Source: an uncultured Alphaproteobacteria bacterium
GTDB taxonomy: Bacteria; Pseudomonadota; Alphaproteobacteria; Caulobacterales; Caulobacteraceae
DNA: 64,000 bases
Assembly: GCA_903909375.1 (NCBI GenBank)
Contig: CAIVVM010000029.1
Span: 1 to 64,000, forward strand
Direction of reading: 5' to 3'
A program made the position numbers and the translations under genes. The notes below the pieces were generated by a model that worked only from the letters and a program-made list of their open reading frames with translations, was not told the DNA's origin and ran no database searches. Below are positions 1-8,406 of this stretch, one piece after another (position 1 is the first letter of the stretch; every line of letters starts with the position of its first letter).

Positions 1-1
1 C

Positions 2-136
2 CAGATCGCCGCCGCCGTCGTCGCCTTCAACAACACCCCGCGACAATGCCTGGACTTCCGCACCCCGGTTGAGGTCTTCTCCAAGCACCTGTTGCACTTC
101 AAACGAGAATCCACCTCCCGGCATTCGCCGGGATGA
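2..136 (+). pseudogene. IS30-family transposase, C-terminal end (cut by window edge)
   Basis: The frame open from base 2 to the TGA at 134-136 encodes a tail with the pattern FNNTPRQCLDFRTPVEVF, typical of the end of IS30-family integrase-core transposases (the N-R-P-R-x-x-L-x-x-x-T-P-x-E block). The upstream part lies outside the window, so it may be an intact insertion sequence or a remnant. A 6-bp hairpin (CCCGGC/GCCGGG, 117-132) sits at the very end of the reading frame. The acetyltransferase gene starts its 3' end only about 20 bases further on, so the element would have inserted just downstream of that gene. Confidence 0.7.
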
Positions 137-154
137 GCGGTGTAGAGTACGACC

Positions 155-598
155 CTAAAGCTCCAGCCGCATGGCGCAGCGATCCTTCAGGCCGAAGGCA
201 GCTTCCTTCGCCAGCGCCTTGCGGATGCTGTCGGGCGCATCATTGGGGTCCCATTCGATAAACCCGAGGCTGGCGTAGAACGGCGCATTCCAGGGAATGG
301 CGCGGAAGGTTGTCAGGCTGAGGCGCGCGAAGCCCCGGGCCCGCGCATGGTCTATGGCATGGGCCAGCAGCCGACGGCCGATGCCGTGCCCCTGATGCTC
401 CCGAAGCACGTCGAGCTCATCGATATGCAGACGCTCGTCATGGGCCAGCGCCGCCAGGAAGGCGCAGGGACGGCCGGCGACGTCGACCACCCAGAGCGTT
501 CCTCCCAGCAGGTGAGGCCGGTAGGCCTCCGGGGGCGCGAAGTCGGAAAACAGCGATGCCGGGACATCCTGCCCCTGGAAGGCCGAGGCAGCGGACAA
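155..598 (-). CDS. GNAT-family N-acetyltransferase
   Basis: This predicts an acetyl-CoA-dependent N-acetyltransferase of unknown substrate. The acetyl-CoA loop is visible as HQGHGIGRRLL (Q/R-x-x-G-x-G/A), followed by the usual beta5-alpha4 segment ending in NAPFYASLGF. The annotated start is a TTG at 598. Homology-like sequence continues upstream in the same frame (IDIRPACEADLAEF, a typical GNAT N-terminus) to the sseA stop codon at 656-658 without any ATG, GTG or TTG. The true start may therefore be an ATA/ATC near 650, or the start codon may have been lost. It lies downstream of cysK-sseA on the same strand, so co-transcription is likely. Confidence 0.8.
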   Translation of the reverse strand: MSAASAFQGQDVPASLFSDFAPPEAYRPHLLGGTLWVVDVAGRPCAFLAALAHDERLHIDELDVLREHQGHGIGRRLLAHAIDHARARGFARLSLTTFRAIPWNAPFYASLGFIEWDPNDAPDSIRKALAKEAAFGLKDRCAMRLEL

Positions 599-655
599 TT
601 CGATCCTCGGAAATTCGGCCAGGTCGGCCTCGCAGGCTGGACGGATGTCTATGGA

Positions 656-1492
656 TCAGGCTCCGGTGACGACGACGGTATCGGGGTGTCCGCCCCATTC
701 CGTCCACGATCCGTCATAGATGGCCACGTCCGGACGACCTAGGCGGGCCAAGGCCAGCGCGAGCACGGCGGCGGTCACGCCGGAGCCGCAGGTGGTGATG
801 ATGGGGCGGTTCAGGTCCACATGGGCGAACACCGCCTGGAGCTCGGTCACCGGCTTCAGGGTTCCATCAGCCGCAACCACCTCGTTGAACGGCACGTTCA
901 GGGCGCCCGGCATATGCCCGGATCGCAGGCTGGCGCGGGGTTCCGGCGCCTCGCCGCGGAAGCGCGCGGAGGAGCGGGCGTCCACGACCTGCGCCGCGCC
1001 GTCGGCCAGAACCTTCGTGACATCCTGTCGATCTGCGACCAACGCCGGATTCACCTTCGAGATCACATTCGCTGCGGCGGGCGCGGGCTCATCCGTCTCG
1101 ATGACCCGCCCTTCGGCGCGCCAGACCTTGAGCCCGCCGTCCAGCACGAAGACGTTCGGATATCCCATGGTCCGCAACGTCCACCATACACGTGGCGCCG
1201 AGTAGATGCCGTGGGCGTCGTAGACCACGATGGTTGCGTCCGGCGTCAGTCCCAGCGCCCCGGCCGCGCGACTGAACGCCTCGGCGGTCGGCAGCATATG
1301 CGGCAGGTCCGTGGTGGTGTCGGCAATGGCGTTGATGTCAAAGAAGACGGCCCCGGGAATATGGCCGGCCTCGTAGCTGTCGCGACCATGGCCGGGCTGA
1401 CCCACCAGGGGCAGGGTCGCGTCCACGATCCGCAGATCAGGATCACCCAACCGTGCCGCCAGCCATGCGGTGGAAACGACGGGATCGGTCAT
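656..1492 (-). CDS. sseA: 3-mercaptopyruvate / thiosulfate sulfurtransferase
   Basis: A two-rhodanese-domain enzyme that transfers sulfur from 3-mercaptopyruvate (or thiosulfate) to thiol acceptors or cyanide. The N-terminal inactive rhodanese domain is followed by a catalytic one with the loop CGSGVTA, whose Cys (about residue 235) carries the persulfide. The CGSG(V/I)T form is typical of mercaptopyruvate sulfurtransferases. Length (278 aa) fits the family. ATG 1492 is preferred because it overlaps the cysK stop as ATGA; a TTG at 1501 is an alternative. Coupling to cysK places it in cysteine/sulfur metabolism. Confidence 0.9.
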   Translation of the reverse strand: MTDPVVSTAWLAARLGDPDLRIVDATLPLVGQPGHGRDSYEAGHIPGAVFFDINAIADTTTDLPHMLPTAEAFSRAAGALGLTPDATIVVYDAHGIYSAPRVWWTLRTMGYPNVFVLDGGLKVWRAEGRVIETDEPAPAAANVISKVNPALVADRQDVTKVLADGAAQVVDARSSARFRGEAPEPRASLRSGHMPGALNVPFNEVVAADGTLKPVTELQAVFAHVDLNRPIITTCGSGVTAAVLALALARLGRPDVAIYDGSWTEWGGHPDTVVVTGA

Positions 1493-2490
1493 TCGAGCCA
1501 ACCCGGCACAGGCAATCCCTTTTCGCGCAGGAACGGCGGATTGAAGATTTTCGATTGGTAGCGCTGTCCGTGATCACACAGGATGGTTACGATGGTGTGG
1601 CCAGGGCCCAGGTCCCGGGCCATCCGGATCGCGCCGGCCACATTGATGCCGGTGGAGCCGCCCATCACCAGGCCTTCAAACTCCATAAGATCGAAGATCG
1701 TCACCAACATCTCCTCGTCGGAGATCCGGTAGGCGTGGTCGACCTTGAGACCCTCGAGGTTTGCCGTGATCCGGCCCTGGCCGATGCCTTCGCTGATCGA
1801 GCCGCCCTCCGAGGCAAGGGCGCCATCGGTGTAGTAGGCGTACAGCGCCGCGCCGTGGGGGTCAGCCAGCCCGATCTTGACGTCCGGGTTCCGGGCCCGC
1901 AGCGCCTGCGCCACGCCGGCCAGAGTGCCGCCGGAGCCCACGGCGCAGATGAAGCCGTCGACCTTGCCGTCGGTCTGCCGCCAGATCTCCGGGCCGGTGC
2001 TCTCGACGTGAGCCTCCCGGTTGGCGACGTTGTCGAACTGATTGGCCCAGACGGCGCCGGCCGCCTCCTTTGCATCAAGTTCCGCTGCCAGACGCCCGGA
2101 ATACTTCACATAATTCATCTCGCTGGAGTAGGGCGCCGCATCCACCTCCACCAGATCGGCGCCGAACAGCCGTATCGCGTCCTTCTTCTCCTGGCTCTGG
2201 GTGCGCGGGATCACGATGGTGCATGTGTACCCGAGGGCCTTGCCCACCATGGCCAGGCCAATGCCGGTATTGCCGGCGGTGCCCTCGACGATGCGCCCAC
2301 CCGGCCTCAACAGCCCCTTGCGTTCGGCATCCCGCACAATGTGCAGGGCGGCACGGTCCTTCACCGATTGCCCGGGGTTCATGAACTCGGCCTTGGCGAG
2401 AATTTCGCAGCCTGTCAGCTCGCTGGCGCGCCGAAGGCGCAGCAGCGGCGTGTTGCCGATCAGGTCCAGAATGCTTCGGGCGACGTCCAT
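1489..2490 (-). CDS. cysK: Cysteine synthase (O-acetylserine sulfhydrylase), PLP-dependent
   Basis: This makes cysteine from O-acetylserine and sulfide with pyridoxal phosphate. It starts with the family hallmark IGNTPLLRL; the PLP lysine is in NPGQSVKDRA (Lys44) and the substrate/phosphate loop is GTAGNTG. Other expected blocks are the GSGGTLAG phosphate-binding loop and a C-terminal GGSTGIN. At 333 aa it is slightly longer than enterobacterial CysK, as in the alphaproteobacterial branch. It overlaps sseA by an ATGA junction, so the two are translationally coupled. A cystathionine-beta-synthase-like role is possible but less likely without a CBS domain. Confidence 0.9.
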   Translation of the reverse strand: MDVARSILDLIGNTPLLRLRRASELTGCEILAKAEFMNPGQSVKDRAALHIVRDAERKGLLRPGGRIVEGTAGNTGIGLAMVGKALGYTCTIVIPRTQSQEKKDAIRLFGADLVEVDAAPYSSEMNYVKYSGRLAAELDAKEAAGAVWANQFDNVANREAHVESTGPEIWRQTDGKVDGFICAVGSGGTLAGVAQALRARNPDVKIGLADPHGAALYAYYTDGALASEGGSISEGIGQGRITANLEGLKVDHAYRISDEEMLVTIFDLMEFEGLVMGGSTGINVAGAIRMARDLGPGHTIVTILCDHGQRYQSKIFNPPFLREKGLPVPGWLE

Positions 2491-2534
2491 GGCGTCAATC
2501 TAGCCACCCGCACCCACGGCGAACAGGGGTCAGG

Positions 2535-3746
2535 TCAGGCTTTGACCAGACTGAGTTGCACAACGTCGGTTCGTTCGGTCCGGAAACCGGCTTCGGAATA
2601 GCTGAGGTAGAAGCGCCAGAGCTTCCGGAACCGCTCATCGAAGCCCAGATGGGTGATGTCGTCCCAGGCCGCCTCAAACCGGCGCGCCCATTCGGCCAGG
2701 GTATCGGCATAGCAGACCCCGAATCGCGAGATCGGGCCCCAGGTCAGACCCGCCTTGTCGGTGGCCGCCTTCAAACGCTCCTCGGAAGGCAGCATGCCGC
2801 CAGGGAAAATATACTTCTGGATGAAATCCGGCGTGCGCTTGTAGTGGTCGAACAGTTCGTCGCGGATGGTGATGATCTGAAGTCCTGCCTGGCCGCCGGG
2901 CTTCAGGCTGTTGCGGACCTTGTCGAAATAGGTTGGCCAGTATCGCTCGCCCACAGCCTCGAACATCTCGATGGAGGCGACGCGGTCGAAGGACCCCTGG
3001 ACATCGCGATAATCGACAAGTTGGATATTGGCCTTCTCGTTCAGGCCTTCCTTGAAGATCCGCTCCTTGGCGAACTTGTACTGGGCTTCCGAAATGGTGA
3101 TGGCGGTTACATTCGCGCCGACGTCGCGGGCGGCGAACTCGGCAAAACCGCCCCAGCCGCAGCCGATTTCGAGAACATCGTGGCCGGGGCGCAGATCCAT
3201 GGTCTGGGCCAGGGTCCGGTACTTGCGCGCCTGGGCTTCCGGCAGGGGCTCGCCTGGCCGTTCAAACCGGGCCGCTGAATAGGTCATCGAGGTGTCCAGC
3301 CAGCGGGAATAGAAGGCGTTACCCAGGTCATAGTGGGCGTGAATGTTGCGCTTCGATCCGCCCCGGCTGTTCGACTTCAGAGCGTGGCCGATCAGGTTCA
3401 CGGCGGTCATGAAGGGATTGCCAAACGACACGCCCTCAAACCGCGCGAAATTCGCCGCCAGCACCTCCAGGGCGCGCGAGAGATCGGGGGTATCCCACTC
3501 GCCGGCCATGTAGCCTTCGCCAAAGCCGATCGTTCCCGTGGCCAGAACTCTGTTGATGAAGCGATAGTCGCGAACGACAAGTCGTGCCTCTGCGCCGGGC
3601 GTATCGCCCTCCAGCCGGATCTCGCGGCCATCCGGCAGCACGAGGGTCAGATTTCCGATGCACCAGTTCTGCATCATCACACGGGCTGCGAACCGAAACG
3701 TCGCTGGCGCGCCGCTTAGGTCCACTGTCGGTGAGCCCACGCTCAT
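2535..3746 (-). CDS. cfa: Cyclopropane-fatty-acyl-phospholipid synthase family
   Basis: An SAM-dependent enzyme that adds a methylene bridge across double bonds of membrane phospholipid acyl chains, usually on entry into stationary phase or under stress. The SAM site is the VLEIGCGWGGFAEFA block, followed by AITISEAQYKFA; the C-terminal half carries the FPGGMLPS block typical of the CFA synthase group. Length (403 aa) fits. ATG 3746 follows a GGGAGAG Shine-Dalgarno sequence; a GTG two codons upstream is possible. It is transcribed divergently from kdsA, with 167 bases between the starts. Confidence 0.88.
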   Translation of the reverse strand: MSVGSPTVDLSGAPATFRFAARVMMQNWCIGNLTLVLPDGREIRLEGDTPGAEARLVVRDYRFINRVLATGTIGFGEGYMAGEWDTPDLSRALEVLAANFARFEGVSFGNPFMTAVNLIGHALKSNSRGGSKRNIHAHYDLGNAFYSRWLDTSMTYSAARFERPGEPLPEAQARKYRTLAQTMDLRPGHDVLEIGCGWGGFAEFAARDVGANVTAITISEAQYKFAKERIFKEGLNEKANIQLVDYRDVQGSFDRVASIEMFEAVGERYWPTYFDKVRNSLKPGGQAGLQIITIRDELFDHYKRTPDFIQKYIFPGGMLPSEERLKAATDKAGLTWGPISRFGVCYADTLAEWARRFEAAWDDITHLGFDERFRKLWRFYLSYSEAGFRTERTDVVQLSLVKA

Positions 3747-3913
3747 ACACACTCTCCCAGCCGCATGCGCAGGATAGCACTTCAGGCGGTTCGCCTATCG
3801 GCTGCCCCAAGTGTACGGTCAAGACCCTCGCTGGGACGCGTCGCACATGTGAATAGGCTTGAGAACGGTCGCGGGGCGCCTCAAACAGCGGCACGCTCGC
3901 TCCGGGGAAGACC

Positions 3914-4768
3914 ATGGCCACCCTAACTCTCAAGCGCTGGGACCTGTCGATTGGCGATGGCCACCCGTTGGTGGTGATCGCCGGCCTGAATGTTCTTGAG
4001 GACGCCGATCTGGCAATGCAGGTCGGGCGCGAACTCAGGACAATCTGTTCGGACCTGGCGCTTCCCTTCGTGTTCAAGGCCAGTTTCGACAAGGCCAACC
4101 GCTCGTCGATCCAGAGCTATCGCGGCCCGGGCCTCGAGGTGGGGCTGAATATGCTGGCGCGGGTGAAGGCCGAGCTTGATGTTCCCATCTGCACCGATCT
4201 GCACGAGATCGACCAGGCCGGGCCGGTGGCCAGCGTCGCCGATCTGGTTCAGATCCCGGCCTTTCTGTGCCGCCAGACCGATCTGGTGGTCGCGACCGCG
4301 CGCGCGACTGCGGCGGCCGGTGGCCTGCTGCATGTGAAGAAGGGGCAGTTCCTGGCGCCCCGTGACGCCCGCAGCATCGTCGACAAGATCCGCGAGGCCG
4401 TGCCTGGCGAACACACCATCCTGTGCGAGCGTGGGGTGTCCTTCGGCTACAACAATCTGGTGGTCGACATGCTGGGTATCGCGCAGATGAAGGACCTCGG
4501 TGTGCCGGTGACCATCGACGCCACCCATGCGGTCCAACTGCCCGGCGCCGACCCACGCGGCAATGCTGCAACCACCGGCGGGCGTCGTGAGGGTGTGCCG
4601 GTGATCGCCCGCGCTGCCGTGGCGGCCGGCGCCAACGGCGTGTTCCTGGAGTTCCATCCCGATCCCGACAGGGCGCTGTGCGATGGCCCCAGCGCACTGC
4701 CCCTGACGGCGGCTGCCGGACTGCTGCGACAGCTCAAGGCGGTCCACGAAGCCGTCCACGCCGCTTGA
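3914..4768 (+). CDS. kdsA: 3-deoxy-D-manno-octulosonate 8-phosphate synthase
   Basis: Condenses phosphoenolpyruvate with arabinose 5-phosphate to make Kdo-8-phosphate for the LPS inner core. Class I DAHP-synthase fold with the expected blocks DLHEI, KKGQFLAP, ERGVSFGYNNLVVDM and DATHAVQLPG. The residue that separates metal-dependent (Cys) from metal-independent (Asn) enzymes is Asn26 in AGLNVLED, so this is predicted to be metal-independent like the E. coli enzyme. It heads an LPS-core run kdsA-hldE-hldD on the same strand, with 33 bases to hldE. Confidence 0.95.
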   Translation: MATLTLKRWDLSIGDGHPLVVIAGLNVLEDADLAMQVGRELRTICSDLALPFVFKASFDKANRSSIQSYRGPGLEVGLNMLARVKAELDVPICTDLHEIDQAGPVASVADLVQIPAFLCRQTDLVVATARATAAAGGLLHVKKGQFLAPRDARSIVDKIREAVPGEHTILCERGVSFGYNNLVVDMLGIAQMKDLGVPVTIDATHAVQLPGADPRGNAATTGGRREGVPVIARAAVAAGANGVFLEFHPDPDRALCDGPSALPLTAAAGLLRQLKAVHEAVHAA

Positions 4769-4801
4769 CCGGTCGGGCCAGTCAACGCACAGGCTAAGCG
4801 C

Positions 4802-6280
4802 ATGGATCTGGCCGCCCTCCAGCACCTCCTCAGCGAGGTCCCCGGCAAGCGTGTCGCCTGCATTGGCGACCTGATGATCGATCGCTTCGTCTATGGCGGG
4901 GTCAACCGGGTGTCTCCCGAGGCGCCGATCCCGGTGCTGGCCCGCACCCACGAGCTCAAGATGCTGGGCGGCGCCGGCAATGTGGCGCGCAATGTGGCCG
5001 CACTGGGCGGCGCCGTCGCCCTGGTGGGACTCGTGGGCGCCGACGCAGAGGCCCACGAAGCCTCGCGCCTCGTCGAGCAGGAGAGCCCGTGCATCGAAGG
5101 CTATCTGGTCACTGACGCAGATCGCCCCACCACGCTGAAGACCCGGTTCGTGTCCGGCGGTCAGCAACTCCTCCGCGTCGATCTGGAGGAAAGCCGGCCC
5201 GTCATCGGCGAGGTGGAGCAACGACTGATCCGCACCCTGCGCGACGCTGCCCGGGGCGCCGGCGTGATCCTGGTCTCGGACTACGGCAAGGGCGTGGTCA
5301 CAGATGCGGTAGTGGCCGCCGCCCGCGAGGTCGCCGCAGAGACGGGGGCGAAGCTGATTGTGGACTCAAAGGCCCGCTCCTTCGCGCGGTACGGCGATGT
5401 CGACCTGGTGAAACCCAATGCCGCGGAACTGGGTTACGCCACCGAAATGCCCACCGAGACCGACGCCGAGCTGGAAGCCGCCATTGCCCGTGCCCTGGAC
5501 CTCTGGGCGACCCGGGGCGTCCTGGTCACGCGCGCGGCCAAGGGCGTGTCCCTCGGCCTGCGCGGCCAGCCCGTGCGCCACTTCCGGACCACGCCAAGGG
5601 AGGTGTTCGACGCCTCGGGCGCCGGCGATACGGCGCTTGCCGCCATCGGGCTGGCCCTGGCCGCCGGCGCGGAGATCGAGGACGCCATCGGCCTGGCTCA
5701 ACTGGCGTCGGGCGTGGCCGTCAGCAAGGCCGGGACAGCCACCGTCTCGCCGGACGAACTGGTCGACGCCGTGCTCTCGGCCCACACAGCCCAGGTTGAA
5801 GGCAAGGTCGCCACGATCCGCAAGATGACCGAGGTTGTCGCCCGCTGGCGCGCCCAGGGCCTCCGGATCGGTTTCACGAACGGCTGCTTCGACATCCTTC
5901 ACAAGGGACACGTGGCCTATCTGGCCCAGGCGCGGACCTGGTGTGACCGGCTGATCGTCGGCGTGAACTCCGACGCCTCGGTGCGCGCGCTGAAGGGGGA
6001 GGGGCGGCCCGTCAATGATTTGGAATCCCGCGCCCTGGTCCTGGCCGGGCTGCGCAGCGTGGACCTGGTGGCGCCGTTCGAGGACCTGACGCCCATCAAG
6101 CTGATCGAGGCCGCGCGCCCGGACGTGCTGATCAAGGGCGCTGACTATGCTGAAAGCGACGTGGTCGGCGGCGATCTGGTCAAGGCCTGGGGCGGCGAGG
6201 TGCGGCTGGCCGCCATCGTGGAAGGCTATTCCACCACGGCCGCCATCGCGCGGGCCACGAAACCGGGAGACAGCGCTTGA
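4802..6280 (+). CDS. hldE: Bifunctional heptose 7-phosphate kinase / heptose 1-phosphate adenylyltransferase
   Basis: Carries out two steps towards ADP-heptose for the LPS core. Residues about 1-320 form a PfkB-type kinase domain (DRFVYGGVNRVSPEAPIPVL near the start, catalytic DASGAGDTALA loop). Residues about 345-490 form the nucleotidyltransferase domain with GCFDILHKGHV (from residue 361, the H-x-G-H motif) and a C-terminal substrate block. The two-domain length of 492 aa is usual for proteobacterial HldE. The stop overlaps the TTG start of hldD. Confidence 0.95.
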   Translation: MDLAALQHLLSEVPGKRVACIGDLMIDRFVYGGVNRVSPEAPIPVLARTHELKMLGGAGNVARNVAALGGAVALVGLVGADAEAHEASRLVEQESPCIEGYLVTDADRPTTLKTRFVSGGQQLLRVDLEESRPVIGEVEQRLIRTLRDAARGAGVILVSDYGKGVVTDAVVAAAREVAAETGAKLIVDSKARSFARYGDVDLVKPNAAELGYATEMPTETDAELEAAIARALDLWATRGVLVTRAAKGVSLGLRGQPVRHFRTTPREVFDASGAGDTALAAIGLALAAGAEIEDAIGLAQLASGVAVSKAGTATVSPDELVDAVLSAHTAQVEGKVATIRKMTEVVARWRAQGLRIGFTNGCFDILHKGHVAYLAQARTWCDRLIVGVNSDASVRALKGEGRPVNDLESRALVLAGLRSVDLVAPFEDLTPIKLIEAARPDVLIKGADYAESDVVGGDLVKAWGGEVRLAAIVEGYSTTAAIARATKPGDSA

Positions 6281-7278
6281 GCCGCAAATTGATCTTTGTG
6301 ACGGGCGGAGCCGGGTTCATCGGCTCCAACATCGTCGCCAGGCTGGCGCAGGATCGTGACCTCGATGTCGTGGTCTGTGATCGCCTGCGCGAAGCTGATC
6401 TGGGCAAGTGGCGCAACATCGCCAAGCATCCGATCGGCGATTTCGTCGCGCCGGACCAGATGTTCGAATGGCTGGAGAAACGGTGGCGCGAGGTCGAACT
6501 GGTGGTCCACATGGCGGCCGTCTCGTCCACCACGGAGCCGGACGCCGACAAGATCATCCACTCCAATTTCACCCTCAGCCGGGACCTGTTTCGCTGGTGC
6601 GCCGATCACCAGCGCCGGTTCGTCTACGCCTCCTCCGCGGCGACCTATGGCGCCGGCGAGCACGGGTTCGACGACGACAACAGCTATGAGGCGCTGGCCC
6701 GGCTGCAGCCGCTAAACACCTACGGCTGGTCCAAGGCGCTGTTCGATCTGTTCGCCGCGCGCCAGGCGTCGCGCGACTACGCCCCACCGCAGTGGGTGGG
6801 CCTGAAGTTCTTCAACGTCTACGGCCCGAACGAAGACCACAAACACGCCATGCGGTCAGTGGCCTCGCAGATCTGGCCCAAGGTGAGCGAGGGGCATACG
6901 GTCCAGCTGTTCCAGAGCTATCGTGCGGATGTGCCGCACGGCGGCCAGCAGCGTGACTTCGTCTATATCCGGGATGTGGCTGATGTGGTGCGCTGGCTGC
7001 TGGAGAACCCGGATGTCAGCGGAATCTACAACCTGGGTTCGGGCAAGGCCCGCAGCTTCGAGGAGATGGCGCGGGAGGTCTTCAAGGCGGCCGGCAAGGC
7101 GCCCCTGATCGAGTACACCCCCATGCCGTCAATGATCCGCGACAAGTATCAGTACTTCACGGAGGCACGGATGGAGCGGCTGGCCCAGGCGGGCTATTCC
7201 CCCGGCCTGACCTCGCTTGAGGACGGCATCAGTGACTATGTCGGGCGCTATCTCAGCCAGCCGGATCGTTATCGCTGA
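6277..7278 (+). CDS. hldD: ADP-L-glycero-D-manno-heptose 6-epimerase
   Basis: Last step of ADP-L-heptose synthesis. An extended SDR-fold protein with the Rossmann motif GGAGFIGSN near the N-terminus and the catalytic Y-x-x-x-K in TYGWSKALFD; FFNVYGPNE and the HGGQQRDFVYI block are typical of HldD. The start is TTG 6277, forming TTGA with the hldE stop, so its translation is probably coupled. It completes the kdsA-hldE-hldD set. Length (333 aa) is normal. Confidence 0.93.
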   Translation: MSRKLIFVTGGAGFIGSNIVARLAQDRDLDVVVCDRLREADLGKWRNIAKHPIGDFVAPDQMFEWLEKRWREVELVVHMAAVSSTTEPDADKIIHSNFTLSRDLFRWCADHQRRFVYASSAATYGAGEHGFDDDNSYEALARLQPLNTYGWSKALFDLFAARQASRDYAPPQWVGLKFFNVYGPNEDHKHAMRSVASQIWPKVSEGHTVQLFQSYRADVPHGGQQRDFVYIRDVADVVRWLLENPDVSGIYNLGSGKARSFEEMAREVFKAAGKAPLIEYTPMPSMIRDKYQYFTEARMERLAQAGYSPGLTSLEDGISDYVGRYLSQPDRYR

Positions 7279-7280
7279 CC

Positions 7281-8387
7281 ATGGAGAGCCCCGCTCCACG
7301 CCGCCGGGGATGGCTGTTGCAAGGAGCCCTGGGGTTCCTGGCGCTGCTGGCGGCGGCGGTCTTCGTATTCTGGGGCGATCTGGTCTCGACGGTGCTGGAC
7401 CCGAAGGTGCCTTTCCAGACCTACAACCCGCCGCCGCAGCCTGACTACGCCCTGGCAAGCGCATGGTATCTTCGCCCGGGGTCGGTATCGACCCGGCAGG
7501 CCGATATCTTCTTTGTGGCGCCGACAACCTATGACGGCGGTCGGAACTGGAACGCCCGGATCGATCACCCCGCAGCGGCGGCGCAGTTTCGCGAGGTGAT
7601 GGCGCCCAACTATGTGGGGCCGTTCGTCGGCGTCGGTCGGGTTTTCGCCCCGCGCTACCGGCAAGCCAGCCTCTACAGCCTCACAACCCTGCGCGAGGAC
7701 GCGAGAGAGGCGCGCCAGTTCGCCTATGCCGATGTGCGCCGGGCGTTCCGCGACTATCTTGGCCGGGACAACGGCGGTCGGCCGTTTTTCATCGTGGGCG
7801 TGGAGCAGGGTGGCGCCCTTGCCATGCGGTTGCTCTCCGAGGAGTTCGCCAACGATCCCCGGCTGGAGACCCGACTGGTTGCGGCCTATCTGATCGAGAC
7901 CCTCGTGCCTGCGGAGAACCCGCCGCTGCTGCCCTGCGTCGAACGAAACGAGGCGGGCTGCCTTGCGGCCTGGGCGAGTGTGCGTGAGGGCGATTTCGAG
8001 GCGTCCGAACATTTGCGGGACCGGGCCCTGGTGTGGAATACCCAGGGGGAACTCGTGAACCTGAGCCCGCGCCCGGCCATGTGTTTCAACCCCCTGCTGG
8101 GCGCTGTGAGCGATCTGCCGGCGCCGGCGCGGCTGCATCTCGGCGCGGCAAACGCCACCGGGCTGGAGTGGGGCGCACGCCCCGCCTTCATGATGCGCAA
8201 GGTTTCTGCCCAATGCAGGAATGGCGTGCTTGTCGTGAGCCGACCCAGGTCCGCAGACCTGCAGCAACGCGGCAGCTGGGCGGATCGCCGGAAGGTTCCG
8301 GGGTTCAATCTGTTCTATGCGGATCTCGATGCTGACTCGAAGGCTCGCCTTGCAGCCTGGAATGCCCGACAACAGGGCCAACAATAG
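7281..8387 (+). CDS. DUF3089 domain protein, membrane-anchored alpha/beta-hydrolase-like
   Basis: One N-terminal membrane segment (about residues 12-32) is followed by an extracytoplasmic domain of the DUF3089 type (alpha/beta-hydrolase-like): the run DYALASAWYLRPGS..QADIFFVAPTTYDGG is the hallmark, with FIVGVEQGGALA at the position of a nucleophile elbow. The elbow reads V-E-Q-G-G rather than G-x-S-x-G, so hydrolase activity is uncertain. It starts 2 bases after hldD and may share its transcript. The function is not known. Confidence 0.8.
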   Translation: MESPAPRRRGWLLQGALGFLALLAAAVFVFWGDLVSTVLDPKVPFQTYNPPPQPDYALASAWYLRPGSVSTRQADIFFVAPTTYDGGRNWNARIDHPAAAAQFREVMAPNYVGPFVGVGRVFAPRYRQASLYSLTTLREDAREARQFAYADVRRAFRDYLGRDNGGRPFFIVGVEQGGALAMRLLSEEFANDPRLETRLVAAYLIETLVPAENPPLLPCVERNEAGCLAAWASVREGDFEASEHLRDRALVWNTQGELVNLSPRPAMCFNPLLGAVSDLPAPARLHLGAANATGLEWGARPAFMMRKVSAQCRNGVLVVSRPRSADLQQRGSWADRRKVPGFNLFYADLDADSKARLAAWNARQQGQQ

Positions 8388-8406
8388 ACCGACAGGGAAA
8401 GACGCC

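Noticed and set aside
117-132. Hairpin as a real terminator for the transposase
   Set aside because: Only 6 bp, inside the reading frame and without a T-run; kept only as a remark.
656-658. sseA TGA as a selenocysteine codon, given selB/selC in the genome
   Set aside because: SseA has its normal C-terminus here, there is no Cys-equivalent position, and the next residues begin a different protein family. Ordinary termination is more likely.
3923-5221. Long open frame (432 aa) on the minus strand
   Set aside because: It lies antisense to kdsA and hldE, has no family features and is a normal shadow of high-GC coding sequence.
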